NCBI RefSeq assembly: GCF_016862395.1
Contig: NZ_BOMW01000023.1
Coordinates: 62,001-126,000, forward strand
DNA: 64,000 nt
DNA from: Actinoplanes siamensis
GTDB taxonomy: Bacteria > Actinomycetota > Actinomycetes > Mycobacteriales > Micromonosporaceae
Direction of reading: 5' to 3'
The notes under the pieces are model-generated. The model saw nothing but the letters and a program-made list of their open reading frames with translations, had not been told where the DNA came from and did not search any database. Position numbers and translations under genes: made by a program. Shown here piece by piece: positions 1 through 8,448 of the stretch (within the stretch, counting starts at the first letter, position 1; each line of letters starts with the position of its first letter).

Positions 1-805
1 CGCCGTAGGTGAGCGCCACCGCCACGTTCGCCGCCGCCGGGACCGTGGTCACCGAGATCAGGACGCCGACCAGGGTGCCCGCCTTGGCCGAGGTCAGCGA
101 CAGGATGCCAGCCACCCCGCCGAGGAAGCCGACCACCCAGGACAGCGCGTCGGGCTGCCAGATGAAGTCGGTGAGCGGCCGGTCGGCCATCAGCATCGAC
201 CGTTGCACCAGGCCCGCCGCGGTCAACAGCCGGACCGCGCCGACGGTGACCAGCATGCCCACTCCGAACCCGACGGCCAGGGCCAGCGCCGACGCCCGGA
301 CCAGCGGGAGCTTGCGCTGCACCAGGCCCACGCAGAGCGCCGCGAGCGGGCCGAACTCGGGGCCCACCACCATCGACCCGACGATCAGGATCGGCTGGTC
401 GAGCAGCACCCCGATGGCGGCGATGATCAGGGCGACGCTCATGAACGCCAGGAAGGACGCCGACAGCGCGGTCTCCTCGCCGGTCTGGTGCTCGATCTCG
501 TGCCAGACGACCGCGTCCACGCCGAGGCCGGGCACGTGCCGCGCGGCCTGGTCGGCGGCGGCCGACATGGTGGCGTCGACCCGTTCGACGACGATCGCGC
601 CGTCCCGGTCGAGCCCGAGTTTCCGGAGCCGGTCCAGCACGGCGCTGGCGCCCTCCCGGACGACGTCGAACTCGAAGACGTCCCCGGCCGGCCGCAGCGC
701 CACGCCGGGCTGCATCGTCAGGTGCGTGACCGCGGCGTCGCCGGCCAGCGCCTCCCGGACCTGCTCGGCGACCGGCGTGGGCGCGATCACCCGTACGTGC
801 AGCAT
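1..805 (-). CDS. DUF389 family membrane protein (3' end outside window)
   Basis: An open frame runs from an ATG at 805 off the left edge of the window, giving at least 268 residues. The N-terminal ~120 residues look like a soluble domain (start MLHVRVIAPTPVAEQV). They are followed by hydrophobic segments, including a glycine-rich stretch containing GSMVVGPEFGPLAALC, which is typical of the DUF389/TIGR00341 family of bacterial inner-membrane proteins. No transport substrate or enzymatic role is established for that family. The gene lies 51 bases downstream of the potassium uptake pair on the same strand and could be read with it. The protein is incomplete here, so its length cannot be compared with the family. 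The identification rests on the motif and the topology. Confidence 0.75.
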   Translation of the reverse strand, partial: MLHVRVIAPTPVAEQVREALAGDAAVTHLTMQPGVALRPAGDVFEFDVVREGASAVLDRLRKLGLDRDGAIVVERVDATMSAAADQAARHVPGLGVDAVVWHEIEHQTGEETALSASFLAFMSVALIIAAIGVLLDQPILIVGSMVVGPEFGPLAALCVGLVQRKLPLVRASALALAVGFGVGMLVTVGAVRLLTAAGLVQRSMLMADRPLTDFIWQPDALSWVVGFLGGVAGILSLTSAKAGTLVGVLISVTTVPAAANVAVALTYG

Positions 806-856
806 CCCCCGACCCCTCCCCCTCGGTTCACCGGATCGTAGATCCCGCCGGCGCCC

Positions 857-1525
857 TCAGTTGGCGGCGGCGTAGGCCTCCACCTTGGCGGTGTCGCCAG
901 CCACGATCAGCACGCAGCCCTCCGGGACGACGGTCTGCGGGGTGGCGTAGTGGAAGTCCTCGCCGGGGCGTTTGGTGCCGACCACGGTGACGCCCCACTT
1001 GCTGCGCAGGCCCAGATCCTGCAGGGTGCGGCCGGCCGCGCCGCGCGGGGCGCGCACCTTGGCGATGGCGAACCCGTCGTCGAACTCGATGTAGTCGAGC
1101 ATCCGGCCGGTGATCAGGTGCGCGACCCGCTCGCCCATGTCGGTCTCCGGGAAGACGACGTGGTGGGCGCCGACCGAGCGCAGGATCTTCCCGTGTTTCA
1201 CGCTGGTGGCCTTGGCCCAGATCTCCGGCACGCCCAGTTCGGTGAGCGTGAGCACGGTCAGCACGCTGGTCTCCAGGTTGGTGCCGATGCCCACGACCGC
1301 ACGCGGGAACTCGTGGACGCCGATCTGGCGCAGGGCGTCCTCGTCCGTGGCGTCGACCTCGACGACGTGGGTGAGACGATCCGACCAGTCCTGGACGATC
1401 CGCTCGTCGGTGTCGATGCCCAGCACCTCGTAGCCGAGGTCGAGCAGGGACGCGGCGACCTGGCCGCCGAACCGGCCCAGGCCGATCACCACGACGTTGT
1501 CGTTCTGTTGAGCGTTCTCAGCCAA
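857..1525 (-). CDS. TrkA/KtrA-type potassium uptake regulatory subunit
   Basis: This 222-residue cytosolic protein has an N-terminal RCK Rossmann fold with the nucleotide-binding signature GLGRFG near residues 15-21 and the acidic GID at the end of strand 2. A C-terminal TrkA_C-like half (about 140-222) follows. RCK subunits of this size gate KtrB/TrkH-type potassium channels in response to nucleotides. The start is a TTG at 1525 that overlaps the stop of the upstream membrane-subunit gene by 8 bases, so translation is probably coupled. A GAGAGG sequence just upstream could serve as ribosome binding site. The single RCK unit (rather than the doubled form of E. coli TrkA) favours a Ktr-like complex. 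Confidence 0.9.
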   Translation of the reverse strand: MAENAQQNDNVVVIGLGRFGGQVAASLLDLGYEVLGIDTDERIVQDWSDRLTHVVEVDATDEDALRQIGVHEFPRAVVGIGTNLETSVLTVLTLTELGVPEIWAKATSVKHGKILRSVGAHHVVFPETDMGERVAHLITGRMLDYIEFDDGFAIAKVRAPRGAAGRTLQDLGLRSKWGVTVVGTKRPGEDFHYATPQTVVPEGCVLIVAGDTAKVEAYAAAN

Positions 1526-2852
1526 CGAGGGGCCTCTCTTCTGGGTAGCGGTAGAGCCGGCGGCGGGTGTTCAGGGCGATCGCGGTGCCCACCGTGATCG
1601 TGCCGACGCGGCCCACGTACATCAGGATGACCAGCAGGACCTGCGCGGACGGCGGCAGGTTCGCGGTGACGCCGGTGGTCAGGCCGACCGTGGCGAACGC
1701 CGAGGTGACCTCGAACAGGGCCTTGTCGAACGGGACGTCGTCGGTCAGCGCGTCCAGCAGCAGGGTGCCGGCGGCGACCAGGGCGACGCCGAGCAGGGCC
1801 ACCGTGACGGCCTGCCGCTGCGTCTCCTCGGCGATCCGCCGGTGGTGGATGACGACGTCCGGTTCGCCGCGCAGTTCGGCCCAGATCACGTACGCCAGCA
1901 GTAAGAAGGTGGTGATCTTGATGCCGCCGGCCGTGCTGGCGCTTCCGCCGCCGATGAACATCAGTCCGGTGGTCACCGCGGTGGTCTCGCTGTTCATCTT
2001 CGCCAGGTCGACCGTGTTGAATCCACCCGAGCGGGTCATGATGTCCTGGGTGAACGCGGCGAGCACCTTGGCCGGGGTGCCGAGCGGGCCGAGGGTTCCC
2101 GGATTCCGCCATTCGAAGACCAGGAAGGTCAGGAAACCGAAACCACTGAGCAGTACGGTCCCCCACACGGTCAACCGGGTGTGCGTGGACCACCCGCCAG
2201 GCCGCCGCCATTCGCGCACCAACTCGAACAGCACCGGGAAACCGATCGAGCCGGCCAGCACCCCGAAGGTGAGCGGCAGGCAGATCCACGGGTCGGTGAC
2301 GAATCGCACCAGGCTGTCCGGGTAGAGCGCGAACCCCGCGTTGTTGAACGCCTGCACGGCGTGGAAGACCGCTTCCCAGAGGGCGCGACCGAACGCATAG
2401 TCGTACACGATCCAGAAGCGCAGCGTGAGCACGACCGAGATGGCGGTCTCCGAGACCAGCATGACCGCCGCCACCCGCACCAGCACGCCGGCCACGTTGC
2501 CGCCGGTCAGGCCGGCGCTCTCGGCCTGCGCCAGCAGGCGCCCGCGCAGCCCCAGACGGCGCGAGACCAGCAGGCTGAGCAGGGTGGCCAGGGTCATGAT
2601 CCCGAAGCCGCCGATCTGCGACAGCACTGTCAGCAGCACGTGTCCGAAAGTGGACCAGTAGGTGGGGGTGTCGACGACCGACAGGCCGGTGACGCAGACC
2701 GCGGACGCGGCGGTGAACAGGGCGGTGACCAGCGGCGCGTGGCCCGGCTCGGCGCGGGCGGCCGGCAGCATCATCAGGGCGGTGCCGAGCAGGATCGCCC
2801 CGAGGAACGCCAGCGGGACGACACGGCCGGGGTACTGCCAGGGTGATCGCAC
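1518..2852 (-). CDS. TrkH/KtrB-type potassium uptake membrane subunit
   Basis: This 444-residue polytopic membrane protein belongs to the TrkH/KtrB superfamily. Four filter-like pore loops are visible in order: VCVTGL (~residue 53), FNNAGF (~168), SGGFNT (~272) and ATVGLT (~390), which is the four-fold pore arrangement of the family. The gate-region sequence GGGSASTAGGIKITT is also present. The start is a GTG at 2852. The gene is followed directly by its RCK regulatory subunit with an 8-base overlap, so the two form an operon for potassium uptake and turgor control. Length and motifs are normal for KtrB. Confidence 0.93.
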   Translation of the reverse strand: MRSPWQYPGRVVPLAFLGAILLGTALMMLPAARAEPGHAPLVTALFTAASAVCVTGLSVVDTPTYWSTFGHVLLTVLSQIGGFGIMTLATLLSLLVSRRLGLRGRLLAQAESAGLTGGNVAGVLVRVAAVMLVSETAISVVLTLRFWIVYDYAFGRALWEAVFHAVQAFNNAGFALYPDSLVRFVTDPWICLPLTFGVLAGSIGFPVLFELVREWRRPGGWSTHTRLTVWGTVLLSGFGFLTFLVFEWRNPGTLGPLGTPAKVLAAFTQDIMTRSGGFNTVDLAKMNSETTAVTTGLMFIGGGSASTAGGIKITTFLLLAYVIWAELRGEPDVVIHHRRIAEETQRQAVTVALLGVALVAAGTLLLDALTDDVPFDKALFEVTSAFATVGLTTGVTANLPPSAQVLLVILMYVGRVGTITVGTAIALNTRRRLYRYPEERPLVG

Positions 2853-2885
2853 CGGTTGGTCATACCATCTCCGCTTGCGGGCGGC

Positions 2886-2917
2886 TCGCCGGGCGGCGTC
2901 TTCGGGCCGCCCGGCGA
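2886..2917 (-). terminator. Strong hairpin behind the GH54 gene
   Basis: A perfect 12-base-pair stem, TCGCCGGGCGGC with GCCGCCCGGCGA, encloses an 8-base loop. It begins 20 bases beyond the stop codon of the arabinofuranosidase gene and ends before the potassium transporter start. There is no U tract, which is common for terminators in high-GC actinobacteria. Confidence 0.7.
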
Positions 2918-2936
2918 AAGCGTGACCGGGCGGCGA

Positions 2937-4466
2937 TCAGGAGGTCCAGCCGGCGGTGACCACCCAGCTGACGTCGTCGGCGAAGACGCCGGCGGCGTCG
3001 AAGGTGTGAACGCCACCCTGGCTGGCGATGTAGCCGGTGTTGTTGTAATGCCGGAGGTAGCGCGTCGGGTAGTTGAACGAGCGGAACGCGTTGCCCTGGC
3101 CGTTGAGGCCGGACTGCGGGCAGAACGTGGCGTCCTGCTTGAACACCGGGCTGTTGTCATTGGCGTTGAGGTAGAGCTGGAAGCCGCTGTGCCGCAGGTA
3201 GCTGCCGGGGGTGTCCTTCGACTCGAAGGAGACGCAGCCGCTGTCGGCCAGGCCGGCGCGGACCGTGAAGGACGCCTGCGACTTGAGGGCGGCGGTGCTC
3301 GACGACGTGACCACCTGGGTGTTCACCGCGGTGCCGGAGTGCGCGAGGTAGCGGGTGGTGCAGCACGCCGTGGTGGCGCGCAGCGAGACCGAGGAGCCGA
3401 CGGCCACCGCCGGGCCGCTGGTCAGCGACGTCGTCGCGTAACCGGCGGCGGTGATGTTGGCCTGCACCGCGTTCTCGGTGGCGTCCGACGGGTAGCCGGA
3501 GGTCATCACGCCCTCGTAGAAGGTGCCCTGCGCGCTGACGCTGTTGTCGCCGCCGATGCCCAGGATGATCGCGCCCTCCTTGTGCATCGGGTTGTAGCCG
3601 GACTTGTTCGGCCGTACGCCGCTGTAGAAGGTGGACAGCGAGCCGGACTGGGCGTTGCCGCCGCGGATCGACCACTGGTTCGGGCCGCCCTTGAGGGTGG
3701 CGGTCAGGAAGCGGTGGGTGATGGTCGGGTCGCCGGAGTTGTTGCCCGGGTTGTAGCCGGAGAACAACCCGTTCTCCAGGTCGGCCATGATCCACGGGCC
3801 GCTGCCGGCGCCGGTGCCCCAGCCGGTGCTGGTGCCGAAGTAGAGCGCCTCCATGTGCCCGTTGCCGGTGTCCAGGCTGCTGGTCTCGGCGTTGCCGTAG
3901 TCGAAGCAGCAGCCGCCGTTGTGGTGGGTGCCGTCGAAGATCGCGTACATGCCCTCGGCCTGGTCGCCGGTGGCGATGCCGGTGGTGTGGTTGTTGCGGT
4001 AGCCGGTGCCGGGTGAGATCCAGACGCCGTACGCCTTCTTGCCGCCGACCGTGACCGGGGCGCCGGTGGCGCTGGCCAGGTTGTCGTAGCCGTTGACGTC
4101 CGGGCCCTGGAAGCCTCCGGGCGGGGCCTGGGTGAGGTGGTTGCCACGGCCGGACTGGTCGTAGACGACCGTGATCAGGCAGGTGGTGCCGGCGCAGAAG
4201 CTGTCCTGGGCGGCCGCGTTGGCGACCCCGCCGGCGGTCAGCGGGGCGATGTTCGCGCTCGCCCCGTCGGAGGCTCGTCTCACCTGGTAGAGGGATCCGG
4301 AGTAGGCGCCGTAGAGGGCGCGGGTGGTGCTGTGCGCGGCGACGCACGGGGTGCCGCCGGAGGCGTAGATGTCGCAGGGGCCGGTGCCGGCGGCCTGCGC
4401 CGGGCCGGTGTGGAGCAGGGCACCGGCCGCGACGATGCTCGCGACGGCGAGACTTCTCGCTCTCAT
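2937..4466 (-). CDS. Secreted GH54 alpha-L-arabinofuranosidase with C-terminal AbfB (CBM42) domain
   Basis: This 509-residue exoenzyme probably releases terminal arabinofuranose from arabinoxylan or arabinan. A Sec signal peptide covers roughly residues 1-25 (RSLAVASIVAAGALL, cleavage near AQAAG). The GH54 catalytic domain spans about 27-345, with the family's cysteine-rich GGCCFDYGN motif. Glu231 in MADLENGLF and Asp307 in GIGGDNS match the spacing of the nucleophile and acid/base known in the fungal enzyme AkAbfB. Residues ~350-509 form an AbfB beta-trefoil (CBM42) with two visible RYLRH/SYLRHSG repeats that bind arabinose side chains. GGAAAGAG lies upstream of the ATG. Two operator-like palindromes sit upstream and a strong hairpin follows, so it looks like a monocistronic, substrate-regulated gene. 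Confidence 0.93.
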   Translation of the reverse strand: MRARSLAVASIVAAGALLHTGPAQAAGTGPCDIYASGGTPCVAAHSTTRALYGAYSGSLYQVRRASDGASANIAPLTAGGVANAAAQDSFCAGTTCLITVVYDQSGRGNHLTQAPPGGFQGPDVNGYDNLASATGAPVTVGGKKAYGVWISPGTGYRNNHTTGIATGDQAEGMYAIFDGTHHNGGCCFDYGNAETSSLDTGNGHMEALYFGTSTGWGTGAGSGPWIMADLENGLFSGYNPGNNSGDPTITHRFLTATLKGGPNQWSIRGGNAQSGSLSTFYSGVRPNKSGYNPMHKEGAIILGIGGDNSVSAQGTFYEGVMTSGYPSDATENAVQANITAAGYATTSLTSGPAVAVGSSVSLRATTACCTTRYLAHSGTAVNTQVVTSSSTAALKSQASFTVRAGLADSGCVSFESKDTPGSYLRHSGFQLYLNANDNSPVFKQDATFCPQSGLNGQGNAFRSFNYPTRYLRHYNNTGYIASQGGVHTFDAAGVFADDVSWVVTAGWTS

Positions 4467-4497
4467 GCTGGGCTCTTTCCGTTGGGGACGGCTGTGC

Positions 4498-4511
4498 TGT
4501 GAGCGCTAACA
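4498..4511. promoter_or_regulatory. LacI-type operator-like palindrome, proximal site
   Basis: TGTGAGCGCTAACA, centred on AGCGCT, lies 32 bases upstream of the GH54 start. It is almost palindromic and resembles the central-CG operators of LacI-family regulators that control actinobacterial polysaccharide hydrolases. The cognate regulator is not in this window. Confidence 0.6.
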
Positions 4512-4554
4512 GGGGTGCGGCGAAGGGAGCCGTGATGCGGTGATGGGGATGAAG

Positions 4555-4568
4555 TGTTACCGCTCACA
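4555..4568. promoter_or_regulatory. LacI-type operator-like palindrome, distal site
   Basis: TGTTACCGCTCACA is the reverse complement of the proximal site (4498-4511) with one mismatch (13 of 14 bases). The sites are 57 bases apart centre to centre, an arrangement that could bracket the promoter of the GH54 gene or allow looping by a tetrameric repressor. Confidence 0.55.
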
Positions 4569-4647
4569 GAGTCTCGCCGCCGATTGAAACACTGTCGTAA
4601 CGCGACTGTCAACGCATCGACGCTCGCCGAGGTGTTCCCCGATACGG

Positions 4648-5478
4648 GTGACCAGGATTGCGGCCACCGAGCTGAAGAGCGTTGGGTATAGCGGTGTGCG
4701 ACGATCACCTCACCCGCTGAACACGGGCATCGAACGCGATCTGGAGAGCGGCGTCACCACGGTGCGGCTCGCCGGCGAGCTGACCACGTCCGGCATCCGC
4801 GTCGTGCGCCTGGCGATGAGCAAGGCGGCCGCCGAGTGCCCGTCCGCCGTGGTCGTGGACCTGAGCCGGTTCCGGCACACCGACCCCCGCCAGCTCGGCG
4901 TCTTCGCCACCGCGACGCACGAGGCGCAGGCCCACTGGGGTGTCTCGGTCCTGCTCTGCCACGCCGGCCGGGAAGTGATCGACGGCCTCGGCCCGATCCG
5001 TACCAGGGTCGCCCTCTACGAGGACCGCCACCTCGCGCTGCTCGCGGTGCGCGCGCACGTGCCGCGCTGGATCCGCCGGCGCTTCGCGCCGCGGCCGCCG
5101 AGCGCGGGGCAGGCCCGTTCGCTGGTCGGTGTCGCCTGCGTGAGCTGGGAGCTGCCGCAGCTGCGCGACCCGGCCCGGCTGGTCGCCTCCGAGTTGGCGA
5201 ACAACGCGATCCAACACGCCGGCACCGACTTCCAGGTGATCACCGCGTGGACCGGGCAGTACCTGCGGATCGCCGTGCAGGATGGCAGCCCGGCGGCCCC
5301 CCGCGTGGTCGGCGAGCCACCGGCCACCGGCCGGATCATGGCGCCGGGCACCGGGCGCGGCCTGCGGATGATCACCGCGGCCAGCGCGCACTGGGGCGTC
5401 ACGAGGACGCCGGGCGGGAAGATCGTCTGGGCGCTGCTGCGCCCGCACCCGGATCTCACCACTGATGCAACCATCTGA
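4648..5478 (+). CDS. STAS domain fused to HATPase_c_2 (RsbW-like) domain
   Basis: This protein of up to 276 residues joins two halves of a partner-switching module. The N-terminal part (~25-125) is STAS-like. Its helix-capping segment reads HTDPRQLGVF where an anti-sigma antagonist would have D-S-S-G-L, so the phosphorylatable serine is missing. The C-terminal part (~150-265) is a GHKL ATPase with an N-box (ASELANNAIQHAG), a D-G-S-P box and GTGRGLRMI, as in actinobacterial anti-sigma-factor kinases. Signalling in the sigma-factor or PP2C network is likely, but the target is unknown. The start is uncertain: GTG at 4648 or GTG at 4696, neither with a convincing ribosome binding site. A chemoreceptor gene follows after 67 bases. 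Confidence 0.75.
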   Translation: MTRIAATELKSVGYSGVRRSPHPLNTGIERDLESGVTTVRLAGELTTSGIRVVRLAMSKAAAECPSAVVVDLSRFRHTDPRQLGVFATATHEAQAHWGVSVLLCHAGREVIDGLGPIRTRVALYEDRHLALLAVRAHVPRWIRRRFAPRPPSAGQARSLVGVACVSWELPQLRDPARLVASELANNAIQHAGTDFQVITAWTGQYLRIAVQDGSPAAPRVVGEPPATGRIMAPGTGRGLRMITAASAHWGVTRTPGGKIVWALLRPHPDLTTDATI

Positions 5479-5545
5479 CGATCCGCCGGCCGTCCGGCGC
5501 TGCCGAAGGGCAGTGCGGTAGGAACGGTGCGAATTGGGGAGTTCG

Positions 5546-7138
5546 ATGATCAAGCGACTGCTGACCGATCGGCGGGTGGGTACGAAGATCATGGCGGCGG
5601 TCGGAGTCGTCACCATGTTGGGCATGGGCGACGGCCTCTACGCGCTCAACCAACTGCGGGCCACCAACGCGCAGGTCGGAGTCGGCTACCAGATGAACGG
5701 CGAGCTGAACACCATCGGCAACCTGCGGGCCGCGGTCAACCGGTCCTGGCTCGCGATGGACGACTACCTGCTGGCCCCGGGCGCCGCCGAACGCGGCGCC
5801 GCGAGCGACGCCATGGCCACCGCGGACAAGGAGGTCACCGAGTACCTCACGGCCTACCGGGGGTACCCGCTGGACGCCGAGGCGCGGGCCGCGGCCGTCT
5901 CGTTCGCCACGGGCTGGAAGGACTTCGGCGACCTGGCCGAGAACCGGGTGCTGCCGGTGGCCGCCGAGGGCGACCGGGCCGCACTGAACGACCTGCGCGC
6001 CGGCGACCTGGCCACCGCGAAGACGGCGGTCCGGGCCGATCTGACCACGCTGGCCGACCTGACCGTCCAGGCCGGAGCGCACGAGAAGGCGATCGCCGAC
6101 TCCCGGTACGCGTCGACCAAGCGCTGGGTGATCGCGTTGCTGGGGCTCAGCACCGTGTTCGGGCTCGCGCTGGCGGCCGGCATCACCCGGCTGATCGTGC
6201 GGCCGCTGTCCCGGTGCGTGGACGCGCTGCACCGGATGGCCGACGGCGACCTGACCGCCCGGGTCGAGGTGGACGGCGCCGACGAGGTCGGCAGGATGTC
6301 GGTGGCGCTCAACGAAACAGCGTCCGCGATGGCCGGGATGGTCGGGCGGATCAACACCAGCTCGGAACTGCTGGCCTCGGCCTCCGAGGAGCTCACCGCC
6401 GTGTCGCTGCAACTGTCCACCTCGGCGGAGGAGACCTCGGCGCAGGTCGACGCGGTGTCCGACGCGGCCGGGCAGGTGTCGCGCAGCGTCCGTACGGTCT
6501 CCGCCGGCACCGACGAGATGGGCACCTCGATCCGGGAGATCGCCACCAACGCCAACGAGGCGGCCGGAGTCGCCGCCGGCGCGGCCCGCGCGGCCGAGTC
6601 GACGAACGCCAGCGTCGCCCGGCTCGGCGAGGCGTCGGCCCAGATCGGCACGGTGGTCGCGTTGATCACCAGCATCGCCGAGCAGACCAACCTGCTCGCG
6701 CTGAACGCGACGATCGAGGCGGCCCGGGCCGGCGAGATGGGCAAGGGCTTCGCCGTGGTCGCGTCCGAGGTCAAAGATCTGGCGCAGGAGACCGCCCGGG
6801 CCACCCAGGAGATCACCGCGCAGGTCACCGCGATCCAGGCGGAGAGCGGCGCGGCGGTGACCGCGATCCAGGAGATCGGCCAGGTGATCAAGACGATCAG
6901 CGACTACACCACGACGATCGCCGCCGCGGTGGAGGAGCAGACCGCCACCACCGCGGAGATCTCGCGCAGCGTCGGGCACGCCGCGGACGGGTCGTCCAGC
7001 ATCGCCGACACGATAGCGGTGGTGGCCGACGCCTCCCGGCACGTGACCGAGGGCGCCACCGAGACGCAGCAGACCGCCGCCCAGCTGGCCGGCACCGCTG
7101 CGGAGCTGCAGGCCACGGTGTCCGCCTACCGGATCTGA
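5546..7138 (+). CDS. Methyl-accepting chemotaxis protein
   Basis: This 530-residue transmembrane chemoreceptor starts at the ATG preceded by GGGGAG. TM1 lies near residues 12-32, followed by a mostly helical extracytoplasmic region of ~160 residues of the four-helix-bundle type. TM2 lies near 190-215, then a HAMP domain (~216-270). The long cytoplasmic signalling coiled coil carries the conserved hairpin tip, with [19 protein letters not shown] near residue 380. It would pass ligand signals to CheA/CheW, neither of which is in the window. The ligand cannot be predicted. The next gene ends one base after its stop, on the opposite strand. Confidence 0.95.
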   Translation: MIKRLLTDRRVGTKIMAAVGVVTMLGMGDGLYALNQLRATNAQVGVGYQMNGELNTIGNLRAAVNRSWLAMDDYLLAPGAAERGAASDAMATADKEVTEYLTAYRGYPLDAEARAAAVSFATGWKDFGDLAENRVLPVAAEGDRAALNDLRAGDLATAKTAVRADLTTLADLTVQAGAHEKAIADSRYASTKRWVIALLGLSTVFGLALAAGITRLIVRPLSRCVDALHRMADGDLTARVEVDGADEVGRMSVALNETASAMAGMVGRINTSSELLASASEELTAVSLQLSTSAEETSAQVDAVSDAAGQVSRSVRTVSAGTDEMGTSIREIATNANEAAGVAAGAARAAESTNASVARLGEASAQIGTVVALITSIAEQTNLLALNATIEAARAGEMGKGFAVVASEVKDLAQETARATQEITAQVTAIQAESGAAVTAIQEIGQVIKTISDYTTTIAAAVEEQTATTAEISRSVGHAADGSSSIADTIAVVADASRHVTEGATETQQTAAQLAGTAAELQATVSAYRI

Positions 7139-8074
7139 TCAGTTCCCGACGTCGGCCAGGACGGCGCGGTGGTCGCTGCCCGGCGCGGCGACCACCCAGG
7201 CGTGCCGGGTGCTCATCCCCCGCTGCAGCACGTGGTCCGGGCGGACCAGCGGGAAACGGGCCGGCCAGGTGAACCCGAAGCCGGCGCCGGCCTCCTGCTG
7301 GGTGTCGGCGAGCGGGGCCAGCACGGTGAAATGCCGGTCGGTGGTCGCGGTGTTCAGGTCGCCGGCCAGCAGCAGGCGCGGGGCGGGGTCGGCGTGGACC
7401 AGCTCGGCGAGCGCGGTGAGGGTACGGTTGCGGCCGGCGGTCATGCCGGCGCGGGCCGAGGCCAGATGGGCGGCGTAGAGCCGGATCGGGCCGGCCGGGG
7501 CCCGCACGGTGGTCCGCAGCGCCCGGGTCCAGCCGATCCGGATGTCCACCGGACGGGTGTCCGAGAGCGGCAGGCGGCTGAACACCGCCACCGTGCCGGC
7601 TCCGGCCAGGTACGGATACCCGCCGGCCAGGACGTCGGTGATCGCGGGCCGGTTGGCGGCGGTGACCTCCTGCAGGACGATCAGGTCGGGGCGCGCCTCC
7701 AGCAGCGGGGCGAGGGCCGGCCCGGCGCTCGCCCGGCCCAGGTTGAGGGAGGCCACGCGCAGGTCGTGGCCGCCGTCCCGGGCGCCACCGGCCAGCACCG
7801 GGCCGAACATCACGGTCCAGGTCAGGACCGGCGCCAGCGCCGCGGCGACCGGAACCCACTGCCGGGTCAGAGCGGTGACCCCGAGCAGCAACACGATCGG
7901 GACGGCCAGCCACGGGAGGACGCTGTCCAGGACGGAACCCACCGAGCCCGGGACCCATCCGCGCCCCAGCAGGATCACGGTCAGGCCGGCCGCCGCGACC
8001 ACCGGGACCGCGACCGCCAGGCGCCAGGGACGCCGGGTGCGGGCCGGCCCGGGGACCGCGACGGCAACGCTCAT
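7139..8074 (-). CDS. Membrane-anchored endonuclease/exonuclease/phosphatase (EEP) family protein
   Basis: This 311-residue protein has three hydrophobic segments in its first ~95 residues. A soluble EEP domain of about 210 residues follows. The metal and catalytic motifs are all visible: SLNLGR, VLQEVT (metal-binding Glu), LAGDLNT and the terminal GSDHRAVLADV with the catalytic Asp-His. Members act as nucleases, phosphodiesterases or sphingomyelinase-like enzymes, and the substrate here is unknown. The three-TM plus EEP arrangement is common in actinobacteria and places the catalytic domain outside the membrane. It is convergent with the chemoreceptor gene, with no spacer. Confidence 0.85.
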   Translation of the reverse strand: MSVAVAVPGPARTRRPWRLAVAVPVVAAAGLTVILLGRGWVPGSVGSVLDSVLPWLAVPIVLLLGVTALTRQWVPVAAALAPVLTWTVMFGPVLAGGARDGGHDLRVASLNLGRASAGPALAPLLEARPDLIVLQEVTAANRPAITDVLAGGYPYLAGAGTVAVFSRLPLSDTRPVDIRIGWTRALRTTVRAPAGPIRLYAAHLASARAGMTAGRNRTLTALAELVHADPAPRLLLAGDLNTATTDRHFTVLAPLADTQQEAGAGFGFTWPARFPLVRPDHVLQRGMSTRHAWVVAAPGSDHRAVLADVGN

Positions 8075-8448
8075 CGCGTCACCATAGCCAAGATCATCAA
8101 GTGATCCGGCGGGAGGGCTTCGCGCACCCCCACGAGTTCACCGGGCAGCGCCGGGGACGAGCCGCGACGCGGGCAGCGCCCGGCTCTCGCCGGACGCTTC
8201 CGATCTCTCATCTGCGGCGGGTGGCCGCAGCTATCGCGGTGACCACGACGCCCAGTCCCGCCACGATCGACAGGATCGTGCTGACCCGCTGGTCCGTGCC
8301 TGCGGCGTTGATGTTCTTGGATTTGTTCGGGTGCCGTCAAACGCGTCCCCCCGAGTTGCGGATTCCCCCGGCAGGCCATGGGCGCGCGCCCCTGCCGCTC
8401 CGGACCCTCGGCCCCGTGCGCGACCGGTGGCTTCCGTGGCCGGTCGGC
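8075..8448. other. Intergenic region without a supported gene
   Basis: About 370 bases separate the divergently placed EEP gene start and the end of the hydrolase gene. On the minus strand, 8208-8330 encodes a hydrophobic tail (STILSIVAGLGVVVTAIAAA) in a frame with no start codon and an upstream stop, which could be a gene remnant. A hairpin lies at 8421-8446. Nothing else is recognised. Confidence 0.4.
8421..8446 (-). terminator. Hairpin just behind the PAF-AH-like gene
   Basis: A 7-base-pair stem, CGACCGG with CCGGTCG, with a 12-base loop ends three bases from the stop codon of the minus-strand hydrolase gene. Position and GC content fit a terminator; no U tract is present. Confidence 0.4.

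Noticed and set aside
2856..4016. Plus-strand open frame of 386 codons opposite the GH54 gene
   Set aside because: It has repetitive V/A/G/R composition. The minus strand encodes a complete GH54 enzyme with signal peptide and catalytic residues.
4612..4624. Shared 13-base string CAACGCATCGACG at 4612 and 49679
   Set aside because: It is a single pair of short matches in unrelated contexts, and two occurrences in 64 kb are not enough to support a functional repeat.
8208..8330. Minus-strand hydrophobic tail resembling a small membrane protein
   Set aside because: There is no start codon in the frame and an in-frame stop lies immediately upstream, so it is noted only as a possible remnant.
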